Shown: positions 8,511-17,625, numbered from the stretch's first letter. The stretch is 64,000 nucleotides of DNA from Photobacterium proteolyticum (GCF_001939735.1 NZ_MJIL01000101.1:62001-126000), one strand, 5' to 3'. Translations and numbers: made by a program. The notes: generated by a model not told the origin, from the letters alone.

Positions 8511-10175
8511 ATGAGTGAATCTGAAGCTCGTCCAACTAACTTTATCCGCCAGATCATTGATGCGGATTTAGCAAGTGGCAAACATACAAGCGTACATACC
8601 CGATTCCCGCCGGAGCCGAACGGCTACCTGCACATCGGTCATGCTAAATCAATTTGTTTGAACTTCGGTATTGCTCAGGACTATCAGGGTCAATGTAACC
8701 TACGTTTCGACGATACTAACCCTGAGAAAGAAGACATCGAATACGTTGAGTCTATTAAGAACGATGTTAACTGGTTGGGCTTCGAGTGGAGCGGTGAGAT
8801 TTGCTATTCATCAAACTACTTCGACAAGCTATACGGGTTTGCTATTGAATTGATTAATAAAGGCTTAGCGTATGTTGATGAGCTAAGTCCAGAGCAAATG
8901 CGTGAATACCGCGGCACATTGACTGAGCCGGGTAAACACAGCCCATACCGTGATCGCAGCGTTGAAGAAAACCTGGCGCTGTTCGATAAAATGAAAAATG
9001 GCGAAGTGGAAGAGGGCAAGATGTGCCTTCGCGCCAAGATCGACATGGCTTCACCGTTTATGGTGATGCGTGATCCGGTTATCTACCGTGTGCGTTTCGC
9101 CACTCACCACCAGACTGGCGACAAGTGGTGCATCTATCCGATGTACGATTTCACGCACTGTATCTCTGATGCGTTGGAAGGTATTACGCACTCTATTTGT
9201 ACCCTGGAGTTTATGGACAACCGTCGTCTGTACGACTGGGTGCTGGATAACATTACGATTGACTGCCAGCCGCGTCAGTATGAGTTCAGCCGCCTGAACC
9301 TTGAGTACACGGTTATGTCCAAGCGTAAGCTAAACCAGCTGGTAACCGATAATCTGGTTTCTGGTTGGGATGATCCGCGTATGCCGACTATCTCTGGCCT
9401 GCGTCGTCGTGGCTTTACTTCTGCCTCTATCCGCGAGTTTTGTAAGCGCATTGGTGTAACCAAGCAAGACAACACCATCGAGATGGGCTCACTGGAATCT
9501 TGTATCCGTGATGATCTAAACGAAAATGCACCTCGTGCAATGGCCGTTCTGGATCCTGTTAAAGTTGTTATCGAAAACTTTGATGGTGAAGCGGAAATCT
9601 TGAATGTAGCGAACCATCCGAATAAGCCTGAGATGGGAACCCGCGAAGTACCTTTCACTCGTGAGTTGTATATCGAGCGTGAAGACTTCCGTGAAGAAGC
9701 TAACAAGAAGTACAAGCGTCTGGTGCTGGGTAAAGAAGTGCGTCTACGCGGTGCCTATGTGATCAAGGCTGAACGTATCGAGAAAGACGAAGAAGGTAAT
9801 ATCACTACCATCTTCTGTACTTACGATAACGAAACGCTGGGCCAAAACCCAACAGACGGCCGTAAGGTGAAGGGCGTGATCCACTGGGTATCAGCGGAAG
9901 CGGGTATCCCTGCTGAAATTCGTCTGTACGATCGTCTGTTCACTGTACCGAACCCTGGCGCTGCTGATGACTTTGTTTCTGTGATCAACCCGGAATCACT
10001 GACCACTAAGCAAGGTGTCGTAGAGCCGTCGTTGGCTGATGCTGAAGCAGAGAAAGCATTCCAGTTTGAGCGTATGGGTTATTTCTGTGCAGATAGCAAA
10101 GACTCTTCTAAAGAGAAACTTGTGTTTAACCGCACGGTTGGCCTGCGTGATACTTGGGCTAAGATTGGCGATTAA
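8511..10175 (+). CDS. glnS: Glutaminyl-tRNA synthetase
   Basis: Class I aminoacyl-tRNA synthetase charging tRNA-Gln. The HIGH motif is seen in PPEPNGYLHIGHAKSI (about residues 34-49), the KMSKS equivalent is VMSKRKL (about residue 270), and NPEKEDIEYVESI is typical of GlnRS. The C-terminal half is the two-barrel anticodon-binding region. Length 554 equals E. coli GlnS. The ATG is preceded by GAGGTGTAATAG. Tandem terminators follow. Confidence 0.98.
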   Translation: MSESEARPTNFIRQIIDADLASGKHTSVHTRFPPEPNGYLHIGHAKSICLNFGIAQDYQGQCNLRFDDTNPEKEDIEYVESIKNDVNWLGFEWSGEICYSSNYFDKLYGFAIELINKGLAYVDELSPEQMREYRGTLTEPGKHSPYRDRSVEENLALFDKMKNGEVEEGKMCLRAKIDMASPFMVMRDPVIYRVRFATHHQTGDKWCIYPMYDFTHCISDALEGITHSICTLEFMDNRRLYDWVLDNITIDCQPRQYEFSRLNLEYTVMSKRKLNQLVTDNLVSGWDDPRMPTISGLRRRGFTSASIREFCKRIGVTKQDNTIEMGSLESCIRDDLNENAPRAMAVLDPVKVVIENFDGEAEILNVANHPNKPEMGTREVPFTRELYIEREDFREEANKKYKRLVLGKEVRLRGAYVIKAERIEKDEEGNITTIFCTYDNETLGQNPTDGRKVKGVIHWVSAEAGIPAEIRLYDRLFTVPNPGAADDFVSVINPESLTTKQGVVEPSLADAEAEKAFQFERMGYFCADSKDSSKEKLVFNRTVGLRDTWAKIGD

Positions 10176-10182
10176 TAGCAAA

Positions 10183-10203
10183 GCCAGCTAAGGCTGGCTT
10201 TTT
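10183..10203 (+). terminator. Intrinsic terminator of glnS
   Basis: Stem GCCAGC/GCTGGC with a TAAG loop, then five T residues, eight bases after the glnS stop. Confidence 0.85.
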
Positions 10204-10211
10204 GATCCCAT

Positions 10212-10240
10212 AAAAAAAACCAGCCGCTTGGCTGGTTTTT
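10212..10240. terminator. Second, two-way terminator between glnS and fur
   Basis: Stem CCAGCC/GGCTGG with a GCTT loop is flanked by a run of A on one side and of T on the other, so it can end transcription in either direction. It shares the CCAGC core with the preceding terminator and lies about 70 bases beyond the fur stop. Confidence 0.75.
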
Positions 10241-10312
10241 TGATTTAGAGTCAAGCGCCTAAGCCGCCATCTGTCATAGTCAATATATCGCAGTAAAGGC
10301 TTAGGGCATTAA

Positions 10313-10759
10313 TTATTTTTGATCGTGCAGCTCTGGGTTTTCGTTACAGTCACCTTCCATGCAGTGACCATAGAGGTACAGGCTGTGGTTAGTCAGGCGA
10401 ACGTTGAAGCTGGAAGCAATCTCTTTCTGGCGCTGTTCGATAACTTGGTCAGAAAACTCAATAACTTTTCCACAATCAAGACAAACCAGGTGGTCATGAT
10501 GGTGCTGAGTGGCCAGTTCAAATACTGATTTACCGCCTTCGAAATGGTGGCGAGTCACAATACCAGCATCATCAAATTGGTTCAGTACGCGGTAAACCGT
10601 TGCCAGGCCAATCTCTTCACCAATATCGATTAGTTTCTTGTATAAGTCTTCAGCACTAATGTGTTGGCAATCAGGCTGCTGCAATACTTCCAGAATTTTA
10701 AGACGCGGAAGCGTAACTTTTAAGCCTGCTTGTTTAAGTGCGTGATTATTATCTGACAT
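10313..10759 (-). CDS. fur: Ferric uptake regulator
   Basis: Fe2+-dependent repressor of iron uptake. A winged-helix DNA-binding domain (residues ~1-85, with ATVYRVLNQFDDAGIV) precedes the dimer/metal domain with the family motif HHHDHLVCLDCGKVIEF, including the structural CxxC zinc ligands. Length 148 matches Vibrionaceae Fur. It is transcribed alone and convergent with glnS. It is the obvious candidate controller of feoABC at 37.7 kb in this same window. Confidence 0.98.
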   Translation of the reverse strand: MSDNNHALKQAGLKVTLPRLKILEVLQQPDCQHISAEDLYKKLIDIGEEIGLATVYRVLNQFDDAGIVTRHHFEGGKSVFELATQHHHDHLVCLDCGKVIEFSDQVIEQRQKEIASSFNVRLTNHSLYLYGHCMEGDCNENPELHDQK

Positions 10760-10819
10760 CCGAGTTTCCTATTGGCTAGCCGCAACAACATGAAGCGGTA
10801 GTCTTTCTCATATCTATTT

Positions 10820-10841
10820 ATTATAAGTGACGACAAGGTAA
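10820..10841 (-). promoter_or_regulatory. Possible fur promoter -10 region
   Basis: A perfect TATAAT is read on the minus strand at 10825-10820, about 60 bases upstream of the fur ATG. The best -35 at 16 bases spacing is a weak TTATTG. No strong Fur box was recognised here. Confidence 0.4.
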
Positions 10842-11230
10842 CAATAAACCTTAAAAAGCGATGAATCTACCTGATATGTAACTTTTCTTTACTTTGCAGG
10901 CTTGTTACAAAAATGTTGGTGTGCTCTTCGTGCTAGTGGCTAGGGGGGGCTGAGGATGAAAGAGATTTTCCGGCTGGCTAGTATAGCGTTGCCCCTAAAG
11001 AAGTGGCGGCTGCTCTGGGGAATGAGGTTCGGAACATCATATACTTCCCAATACTGCTGTTATTTCAGAACTTGTCTGAAGTTAACGTAGTGGAATATAA
11101 ATGCTAATCGTACTCAATACCGCCGTGAAATCTTCTCATGAATTGAGTTGTTATATGCGCTTTTGTTTATATGCGGTTAGGGTATGTAAGCTATATCGAG
11201 GTATGCAGATCTGATTGCGATTACAGAAAT
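10842..11230. other. Fur-fldA intergenic region without a convincing gene
   Basis: Nearly 400 bases between the fur promoter area and the fldA terminator. One 44-codon ATG frame (10956-11090, +) has a G-rich stretch upstream, but its composition is unconvincing and I do not call it. A short direct repeat TTATATGCG occurs twice near 11153 and 11168. Nothing else was recognised. Confidence 0.5.
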
Positions 11231-11254
11231 AAAAAACGCGCCAGAGGGCGCGTT
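11231..11254 (-). terminator. Intrinsic terminator of fldA
   Basis: Stem CGCGCC/GGCGCG (extended by A-T pairs) with an AGAG loop, followed on the minus strand by six T residues, about 20 bases beyond the fldA stop. Confidence 0.88.
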
Positions 11255-11275
11255 TATTGGGCATAACAGTGACGA

Positions 11276-11803
11276 TTAGTCGGCCAGTTCAGCCAGGCAC
11301 ATTTCGTCATAGATTTGGTTTACCCACTTCTCTACGCGCTCGTCAGTCAGTTCCGGCTGGCGATCTTCATCGATGCAAAGGCCAACGAAGTGGTTGTCGT
11401 CAACAAGTGCTTTTGATGCTTCAAACTCAAAGCCTTCCGTCGGGAAGTGGCCAACGATAGTTGCGCCGCGGCCTTCTACGATTTCGCGAACCGTACCCAT
11501 AGCGTCACAGAAGTACTCTGCGTAATCTTCTTGGTCACCACAACCGAAAATAGCAACAAGCTTAGTCGAGAAGTCGATACCTTCCAGCTCAGGGAAGAAG
11601 TCATCCCAGTCACACTGCGCTTCACCGTAGTACCAGGTAGGGATACCTAACAGTAGCAGGTCGAAGTTGTCGATATCTTCTTTGCTGCTTTTAGCGATAT
11701 CTTTTACTTCAACCAGTTTTTTGCCCAGTTGCTTCTGGATCATTTTAGCGACAGCTTCTGTATTACCTGTGTCGCTACCAAAGAAGAGTCCTACACTCGC
11801 CAT
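11276..11803 (-). CDS. fldA: Flavodoxin
   Basis: Small FMN electron carrier of the long-chain flavodoxin type. The phosphate-binding loop GSDTGNTE is at residues 9-16, with the aromatic FMN-stacking segments TWYYGE and GCGDQEDYAEYF further on. Start chosen at the ATG at 11803 (MASVGLFFG), giving 175 residues as in E. coli FldA. An in-frame extension upstream has no homology and is rejected. Its neighbours fur, DUF2788, ybfF and seqA match the usual enterobacterial/vibrio order. Confidence 0.97.
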   Translation of the reverse strand: MASVGLFFGSDTGNTEAVAKMIQKQLGKKLVEVKDIAKSSKEDIDNFDLLLLGIPTWYYGEAQCDWDDFFPELEGIDFSTKLVAIFGCGDQEDYAEYFCDAMGTVREIVEGRGATIVGHFPTEGFEFEASKALVDDNHFVGLCIDEDRQPELTDERVEKWVNQIYDEMCLAELAD

Positions 11804-12038
11804 AGTAGAGATTACCCGTATTAGTTGTTGACCGTTATCCTTGATGATAACGATATACATAAATCTTATCAGGACGCTGGTCCTGAGTTTCAATGATCAC
11901 TTATCAAGCGGTGACACTTGTCACTTGAATGCTCGATGCTGTTTTATCTGATGACCACTAGCTCTTTGTCAGAGCATGTTCTATTTCATGATTCGGCTTT
12001 GTTGCACGCTCGGCAGTCGCTGAATTCAGCTATAAATG

Positions 12039-12260
12039 TTAACCAATGCCAGCGCCTTCCCAGCTAATCTGGATCAGGCCCTTGGTGATAAACCCGGCGC
12101 AGCCCAGAAAAAGGACAAGCCAGACAATTTTGCGGCCAAATGGTGGCACATTACCCTGCTTCAGTACATCCTTTATGGCCATGCCGATAAAGAAAAATAT
12201 TGCGGCGAACAACAAGTCCAGCCCAATCGATTCAAGCAGTTCCATGTGCTCGTATAACAT
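12039..12260 (-). CDS. DUF2788 small membrane protein
   Basis: A 73-residue protein with two predicted membrane segments (about residues 15-30 and 45-62) separated by a short basic loop KDVLKQGNVPPFGRK, the family hallmark. Function is unknown. It is preceded by a good GGAGAC Shine-Dalgarno. Located between ybfF and fldA, it is the usual Vibrionaceae arrangement. The membrane topology is inferred from hydrophobicity only. Confidence 0.8.
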   Translation of the reverse strand: MLYEHMELLESIGLDLLFAAIFFFIGMAIKDVLKQGNVPPFGRKIVWLVLFLGCAGFITKGLIQISWEGAGIG

Positions 12261-12354
12261 TTCTGTCTCCTTACAGCCGTTGAAGCCGAGCTAGGCGCGC
12301 ACTATAACACAGACAGTAGGTGCCTGTTAACGGTATAGGGGTGCTTGATTCGCC

Positions 12355-13119
12355 TTAAGCTGATTGTAAGAAGTTCAGAATTATACGGTTTACTGTCTCT
12401 GGTTTCTCGGCATGCAGCCAGTGTCCGGTATTTGCCACCATGTGGGCCTTGGCCGAAGGAAACTGGCGTGCGATAGATTCTCTGTGCTCTGGCAGGATAT
12501 ATTCGGACTCCTGCCCCTTGACGAACAAGGTCTTACCTGTGAATTCAGGCACTTCCTGCCACCCCATAATGGTATCGTAGTTGGCGATCAGGCCCTCGAC
12601 ATTGAAGCGCCAGTTATAGCCGCTGTCTGTCTTGGCAAAAGACTTGAGCAAAAATTGCCTTACACCCGGTTCGAGCACATGTTTAGCCAAGTGAGTTTCG
12701 GCTTCACTGCGTTTGCCAACGGTGTGCCTGGCGACTTCCCGCAGGCCGGCAAAGACATTTTGGTGGCGGTGTACGTGGTAATGGACCGGCGCCATATCCA
12801 GGACGATTAAATGGTTAAAGCGGGGCGCTGCCAGCTCGGTCATTGCCATGGCAACTTTTCCGCCCATAGAATGGCCAATGAGCGAGAACCGCTCTATATC
12901 ACATAGGTCGATGACCTTCAGGACGTCGGCAGCCATTTCGCGGTAGGTAAATGTATCTGAATGGGGGGAGCGGCCATGGTTTCGAAGATCGATGCTGATC
13001 ACTTTATATTTATCTTTCAACGATCTGGCGAGCAGTCCCAGATTGTCGGCACTGCCGAAAAGACCATGGATCAAAATGATCGCTTCACCTTGTCCGTCCA
13101 CTTGGTAATGAAGATTCAC
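12355..13119 (-). CDS. ybfF: Alpha/beta-hydrolase esterase YbfF
   Basis: Cytoplasmic esterase or acyl-thioesterase of the alpha/beta-hydrolase fold. The oxyanion segment IHGLFGSADNLG, the nucleophile elbow GHSMGGKVAM (Ser at about residue 89) and a C-terminal catalytic His in NTGHWLHAEKP are visible. Length 254 matches E. coli YbfF. The start codon is GTG at 13119. Divergent from seqA. The physiological substrate is not established. Confidence 0.93.
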   Translation of the reverse strand: MNLHYQVDGQGEAIILIHGLFGSADNLGLLARSLKDKYKVISIDLRNHGRSPHSDTFTYREMAADVLKVIDLCDIERFSLIGHSMGGKVAMAMTELAAPRFNHLIVLDMAPVHYHVHRHQNVFAGLREVARHTVGKRSEAETHLAKHVLEPGVRQFLLKSFAKTDSGYNWRFNVEGLIANYDTIMGWQEVPEFTGKTLFVKGQESEYILPEHRESIARQFPSAKAHMVANTGHWLHAEKPETVNRIILNFLQSA

Positions 13120-13135
13120 TGACTATTTTCTCTTG

Positions 13136-13163
13136 TTGATAACGCTTTACCGTAGAGTATAAC
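13136..13163 (+). promoter_or_regulatory. Probable sigma70 promoter of seqA
   Basis: TTGATA (13136-13141) and TATAAC (13158-13163) are separated by 16 bases and lie about 45 bases upstream of the seqA ATG. A second TATAAT-like box follows near 13175 without a good -35. Confidence 0.5.
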
Positions 13164-13209
13164 CTCGGATCACGTTATAATCTCACGGTGATTTTCAAAC
13201 GGAACGATA

Positions 13210-13764
13210 ATGAACACTACGATGAAGAGTATTGAGGTAGACGAAGAGCTATATCGTTATATTGCCAGCCAAACCCAGCATATTGGCGAGAGTGCATCCG
13301 ACATTTTGCGCCGCCTGTTAATGGTGCCAGAGCAGAGCGAACAGCAGCCAGAGGTTGTTATGCCTGTTCGACCTAAGGGTATCGTGGTAAGTAAAGACGC
13401 GGGTAATGTAACGAAAATGGATCGTGTAAAAGAGATGCGATCGTTGTTGATTTCAGATGAGTTCGCCGTCCAGGAAAAAGCCATCGGCCGCTTCATGATG
13501 ATCTTGTCGTCGCTTTATCGTATCGATCCGAAAGGCTTTACAGAAGCTGCGGCAATCAAAGGTCGTACCCGCATTTACTTTGCCGAGAGCAAAGACACAC
13601 TGCTGGCGAGTGGTAAAACGACCAAGCCGAAAGCGATTCCCGAGACCCCGTTCTGGGTAATAACGAATACGAATACTGATCGCAAACGTCAGATGGTTGA
13701 GCAGTTGATGGGCAAAATGAACTTCGGTGCAGATATCATCGACAAAGTTTGCGGTGAAATTTAA
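13210..13764 (+). CDS. seqA: Negative modulator of replication initiation
   Basis: Binds hemimethylated GATC sites and sequesters oriC after initiation. The N-terminal oligomerisation segment SIEVDEELYRYIASQ, followed by HIGESASDILRRLL, is almost identical to E. coli SeqA; the C-terminal DNA-binding domain holds FWVITNTNTDRKRQMV. Length is 184. The ATG at 13210 has a close GGAA; the next ATG, four codons on (MKSIEVD), equals the E. coli start and is a possible alternative. seqA and pgm appear to form one operon, with a 35-base gap. Confidence 0.97.
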   Translation: MNTTMKSIEVDEELYRYIASQTQHIGESASDILRRLLMVPEQSEQQPEVVMPVRPKGIVVSKDAGNVTKMDRVKEMRSLLISDEFAVQEKAIGRFMMILSSLYRIDPKGFTEAAAIKGRTRIYFAESKDTLLASGKTTKPKAIPETPFWVITNTNTDRKRQMVEQLMGKMNFGADIIDKVCGEI

Positions 13765-13799
13765 CTGGCGTTTCGCCTTTTTATTACAAGGATAAGTTA

Positions 13800-15446
13800 A
13801 TGGCAATCCATCCTCGAGCCGGGCAGCGTGCCCAGCAAGAAGATATGCATAACATTCCCGCATTAGTGGCAAATTATTTTCTTATTGAGCCGAGCGTTAC
13901 TCAACCACAGCAGAAAGTTGCCTTTGGGACTTCTGGTCACCGTGGTACGGCTGATAAAGGTACATTCAACCAGCACCATATCTGGGCTATCGCCCAGGCT
14001 GTTGCTGAAGTACGTGCTGCTAAAGGTGTGACAGGCCCGCTGTTTTTGGGTAAGGATACTCATGCGCTGTCTGAGCCTGCGTTCACTTCTACGCTAGAAG
14101 TGCTGGTTGCGAACAATGTGAAGGTAGTGATCCAGCAAGGGCGTGGCTATACCCCGACTCCGGGTGTCTCACACGCTATTTTGTGCCATAACAAAGCCAA
14201 CGCCGATAAAGCTGATGGCATTGTGATCACCCCGTCTCACAACCCGCCTCAGGACGGTGGTATCAAGTACAACCCTGTCCATGGTGGTCCTGCCGAAGGT
14301 GAACTGACTACCGCGATCGAAAAGCGTGCCAACGAGATCATTGCCAATGGCATGGTCGATGTGAAGCGTGTGTCGATTGAGCAGGCATTTGCCAGTGAGC
14401 TGGTGGTCGAGCAAGAGCTGGTGTCACCTTATGTCGATGATTTGGTCAACGTTATCGATATGGCTGCAATTCAGAAAGCCAACCTTAAAATCGGTGTTGA
14501 TCCACTTGGTGGTTCTGGCATTGAGTATTGGCGTCAGATTGCCAGTCATTACGGGCTGGATCTGACGCTGGTCGACGAGTCTATCGACCCGTCTTTCCGC
14601 TTTATGTCGCTGGACAAAGACGGTGTGGTCCGTATGGACTGCTCGTCGCCTTATGCGATGGCTGGTCTGCTGGCACACAAAGACAGCTACGATCTGGCTT
14701 TTGGTAACGACCCTGACTACGATCGCCACGGTATCGTTACGCCTGCCGGCCTGATGAACCCTAACCACTTCCTTGCAGTGTGTATTGACTACCTTTACCG
14801 TCACCGTCCGGACTGGAGCCAGGAAGTGGCCGTTGGTAAAACACTGGTATCCAGTGCGCTGATTGACCGTGTTGTGGCTGATCTGGGCCGTGAGCTGTGT
14901 GAAGTACCGGTTGGTTTCAAATGGTTCGTTGACGGTCTGTACTCTGGCGAGCTAGGTTTCGGTGGTGAGGAAAGTGCTGGGGCATCTTTCTTGCGCATGG
15001 ACGGTACGCCTTGGTCTACCGACAAAGATGGTATCTTGCTATGTCTGCTGGCGGCTGAAATCACGGCTGTTACCGGTAAGAACCCGCAGCAGTACTACGA
15101 AGAACTGGCTGACAAGCACGGCGCTTCGCAATACAACCGTCTTCAGGCTGTCGCCAACGGTGAGCAGAAAGCGGTACTGAGCAAGCTGTCTCCTGAAATG
15201 GTGGCTGCAGAGACTCTGGCTGGTGATGCAATCACAGCCCGCCTGACACATGCACCGGGTAATGGTGCGGCGATTGGCGGCCTTAAAGTGACCACCGAGA
15301 ATGGCTGGTTCGCTGCGCGTCCATCAGGCACCGAAGATATCTACAAGATTTACTGCGAAAGCTTCAAAGGCGAAGAGCACTTAGCCCTTATTGAGCAAGA
15401 AGCGCAGGAAATTGTCAGTAAGGTATTTGCCGACGCTGGTCTGTAA
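13800..15446 (+). CDS. pgm: Phosphoglucomutase (alpha-D-glucose specific)
   Basis: Interconverts glucose-1-P and glucose-6-P, linking glycogen and surface-sugar synthesis to glycolysis. Active-site serine motif TPSHNPPQDGGIKYNP is at about residue 145; the metal loop GNDPDYDRHG, sugar-binding GGEESAGAS and phosphate-binding RPSGTEDIYK follow in order. Length 548 is close to the E. coli 546. It follows seqA as in E. coli. A terminator lies just after the stop. Confidence 0.97.
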   Translation: MAIHPRAGQRAQQEDMHNIPALVANYFLIEPSVTQPQQKVAFGTSGHRGTADKGTFNQHHIWAIAQAVAEVRAAKGVTGPLFLGKDTHALSEPAFTSTLEVLVANNVKVVIQQGRGYTPTPGVSHAILCHNKANADKADGIVITPSHNPPQDGGIKYNPVHGGPAEGELTTAIEKRANEIIANGMVDVKRVSIEQAFASELVVEQELVSPYVDDLVNVIDMAAIQKANLKIGVDPLGGSGIEYWRQIASHYGLDLTLVDESIDPSFRFMSLDKDGVVRMDCSSPYAMAGLLAHKDSYDLAFGNDPDYDRHGIVTPAGLMNPNHFLAVCIDYLYRHRPDWSQEVAVGKTLVSSALIDRVVADLGRELCEVPVGFKWFVDGLYSGELGFGGEESAGASFLRMDGTPWSTDKDGILLCLLAAEITAVTGKNPQQYYEELADKHGASQYNRLQAVANGEQKAVLSKLSPEMVAAETLAGDAITARLTHAPGNGAAIGGLKVTTENGWFAARPSGTEDIYKIYCESFKGEEHLALIEQEAQEIVSKVFADAGL

Positions 15447-15464
15447 GATTATTTAGCTGATAAA

Positions 15465-15488
15465 AACGCCCTTCGAGGGCGTTTTTTT
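15465..15488 (+). terminator. Intrinsic terminator of pgm
   Basis: Stem AACGCCCT/AGGGCGTT with a TCG turn followed by a run of seven T residues; the A-run on the other side lets it also serve the convergent DUF1853 gene. Confidence 0.9.
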
Positions 15489-15505
15489 ATGCCTGTAAAA
15501 AGTCA

Positions 15506-16342
15506 TTAACGGTCTCTGTTATGCGTTGGCCAGTGATCGGGCACCACAAACCAGACTTGGTCATCAGGGCTGACGGCTTGTGTCGGGATCGACAGCTCAC
15601 AGGTATCAAGATACATTTTGAGATCCTGGTAACAGGGGGGGCTGATCCACTGGGTCTTGCTCAGTTGCCTCAGTTGTAAATCTGGTGCCTGTGACTGATA
15701 ACACCATTTGCCGTTCAAAGCATCCGGGTTGATGGCTATACCTGAACCTAGATCTGAACCTGAGCTGAGCTTGTCATGGGGATAAAAGAGTCGTCCCTGC
15801 ATGATCAGGCGCTTGATAGCGGGTTGGCCGAACTGGGGAGCAAGTTGGTGTCTAAAGGCTGGATGGTCACAGAGCGCTAACTGGTGCTCCAGCATGCGAG
15901 CCGTTTTTTTATCCAGGTTGTCGCTGGCATTCGGGCCGGGCCAGCTGTTCTGGAAAGCAAGGTAGAACTTAATGGCGACTTCCCAGTGTTCGAGCTGGCC
16001 GGTGATTGTATTTTTGATCAGAAAATCGATAGCGCCGAGTGTTTGCTTGTTCCACTTTAGCTGAATTTCTTCAGCCACGAGCAAATAATCGGGATGTGCT
16101 GCAATCAGTTGTTGCCATAACCACTGGTAATAAAAGCCAAGCCGTCTGTTGCCCTGGTAATCGGTGTGATCTGGCATGGTTGCCTTAGCCCTAAAATTAG
16201 ACAGCCAGGCCTCATCGGCGACAAACGGTTGGCCACAGGTGAGCGACGGGCAGGTAAGCACCGCATTGATGTCGTTTCTAAATTGTTCCTTGCTTGTTAG
16301 CTTACTGTAAGTACATGACATGTTGGGACTTAGTTTACTCAT
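15506..16342 (-). CDS. DUF1853 family protein
   Basis: A 278-residue soluble protein without signal or membrane segments. I place it in DUF1853 from the segment GAIDFLIKNTITGQ, followed closely by EHWEVAIKFYL, at about residues 110-135. The spacing of Asp, Glu and Lys there resembles the PD-(D/E)xK nuclease core, but no activity is shown. Start taken at the ATG at 16342; there is no good Shine-Dalgarno, and an ATG at about 16320 (MSCTYSK) is also possible. Convergent with pgm. Confidence 0.7.
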   Translation of the reverse strand: MSKLSPNMSCTYSKLTSKEQFRNDINAVLTCPSLTCGQPFVADEAWLSNFRAKATMPDHTDYQGNRRLGFYYQWLWQQLIAAHPDYLLVAEEIQLKWNKQTLGAIDFLIKNTITGQLEHWEVAIKFYLAFQNSWPGPNASDNLDKKTARMLEHQLALCDHPAFRHQLAPQFGQPAIKRLIMQGRLFYPHDKLSSGSDLGSGIAINPDALNGKWCYQSQAPDLQLRQLSKTQWISPPCYQDLKMYLDTCELSIPTQAVSPDDQVWFVVPDHWPTHNRDR

Positions 16343-16441
16343 CAATTATAAAATTTGGTCGAAAAGTGTGCGTTGTGATGCAGTGCGACAATATTATTTA
16401 GATTATTGTTTATACAGGTTAGACCAGTTGTTGAGGCCCTT

Positions 16442-16648
16442 ATGTACAAGTCATTTTCTAAGATCCGCATCTTGTTTCGCCGGGTGTTTGTCGTGCTTGT
16501 CGGCGTCATTAGCTTCCCTGTTATGATTTTCTTGCCGGTCGATAAGCGTTCTCGTTTTTATAGCTACCTGCATCGATTTTGGGTTAAAACCAGTACCAAG
16601 CCAGTGTGGCTCGAGGAGTCTGAACATGGCTCACAAGATCTATATTAG
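16442..16648 (+). CDS. Small membrane protein, function unknown
   Basis: A 68-residue product starting MYKSFSKIRILFRR, with one hydrophobic segment (about residues 15-30, VFVVLVGVISFPVMIF) flanked by basic residues and a polar tail ending in SEHGSQDLY. The ATG at 16442 has GAGG five bases upstream and is preferred over an upstream in-frame ATG at 16406. A terminator follows closely. I do not recognise a named family. Confidence 0.6.
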   Translation: MYKSFSKIRILFRRVFVVLVGVISFPVMIFLPVDKRSRFYSYLHRFWVKTSTKPVWLEESEHGSQDLY

Positions 16649-16673
16649 CTAGCTGCTAGTTAGAATATTGAAA

Positions 16674-16697
16674 AAGCTGCAGTGATGCAGCTTTTTT
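16674..16697 (+). terminator. Intrinsic terminator after the small membrane protein gene
   Basis: Stem AGCTGCA/TGCAGCT with a GTGA loop followed by six T residues. Confidence 0.85.
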
Positions 16698-16792
16698 GAT
16701 CTTGCGGGTGGGGAAGGCCGGTCCTTGTCTGAGTTCTGCATTTTGAGGGGATTTGGGTATAGAATAACGCTAACTGAAAAAAGGAAGCGATA

Positions 16793-17551
16793 ATGAATAA
16801 CCTTAAATTGGAAGCAGTACTCAACGGGCTGCTGAGCCCGCATCTCATCAAAGACTATTGCCCGAACGGCCTACAGGTGGAAGGGAAGTCAGAAGTAAAA
16901 AAAGTGATCACTGGGGTGACGGCTTGCCAGGCCCTGATTGATCGCGCTATTGAAGAAAAGGCTGATGCAATCCTTGTTCATCATGGTTACTTCTGGAAAG
17001 GTGAGCCGGCAGAAATTCGCGGTATGAAGTTTCGTCGTATCAAGGCATTGATAGAAAACGGGATTAACCTGTATGCCTATCACTTGCCGTTAGATGTTCA
17101 TCCTGAGCTGGGTAACAATGCCAAGCTGGCCGAGCTGCTTGAAATTGAAGTGCTGGGGGGAATGGAAGAGGGCAATCCACAATCTGTTTCTGTTTTTGGT
17201 CAGTTTGAGCAGCCGTTGACAGGGGAAGAGCTGGCCTCGCGCCTGTCGATTGCACTTCATCGCGAGCCGTTACATATTGGCGACAATGCCCCGGCTGAAA
17301 TTAAAACTATCGGCTGGTGCACCGGCGGCGGACAGGACTTTATTGAACTGGCAGCTCACAAAGGGCTGGATGCCTTCATCTCCGGTGAAATCTCTGAACG
17401 TACCGTTCATACGGCAAGAGAGTTGGGAATTCATTATTTTAGTGCCGGTCATCACGCCACCGAGCGCTATGGTATTCTGTCACTGGGAGAGTGGCTGGCT
17501 GACGAGCACGATCTGGATGTCCGGTTTATTGATATCGACAACCCGGTTTAG
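16793..17551 (+). CDS. ybgI: Nif3-like dinuclear metal centre protein (YbgI)
   Basis: Conserved Nif3/DUF34 protein, in other bacteria a hexameric toroid with a dinuclear metal site facing the interior. Metal-ligand motifs are visible: LVHHGYFWKGE near residue 65, an Asp in LPLDVHPELGNN near residue 100, and AGHHATERYG near residue 222. Length 252 is close to E. coli YbgI (247). GTP cyclohydrolase or repair-related activities have been proposed for the family but are not settled. The two-way terminator separates it from gltA. Confidence 0.93.
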   Translation: MNNLKLEAVLNGLLSPHLIKDYCPNGLQVEGKSEVKKVITGVTACQALIDRAIEEKADAILVHHGYFWKGEPAEIRGMKFRRIKALIENGINLYAYHLPLDVHPELGNNAKLAELLEIEVLGGMEEGNPQSVSVFGQFEQPLTGEELASRLSIALHREPLHIGDNAPAEIKTIGWCTGGGQDFIELAAHKGLDAFISGEISERTVHTARELGIHYFSAGHHATERYGILSLGEWLADEHDLDVRFIDIDNPV

Positions 17552-17572
17552 TGGTTGTAAAAAAAGGCGAAT

Positions 17573-17606
17573 AAAAAAGGTTGAGCATTTCTGCTCAACC
17601 TTTTTT
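17573..17606. terminator. Two-way terminator between ybgI and gltA
   Basis: Perfect stem GGTTGAGC/GCTCAACC with a 6-base loop, flanked by six A on the left and six T on the right, so it serves both convergent genes. Confidence 0.92.
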
Positions 17607-17625
17607 GTTTCAGGCTCGAGAACGG

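Noticed and set aside
10956..11090. 44-codon frame beginning MKEIFRLAS between fur and fldA
   Set aside because: A G-rich stretch lies upstream, but composition is poor, there is no terminator, and no family is recognised.
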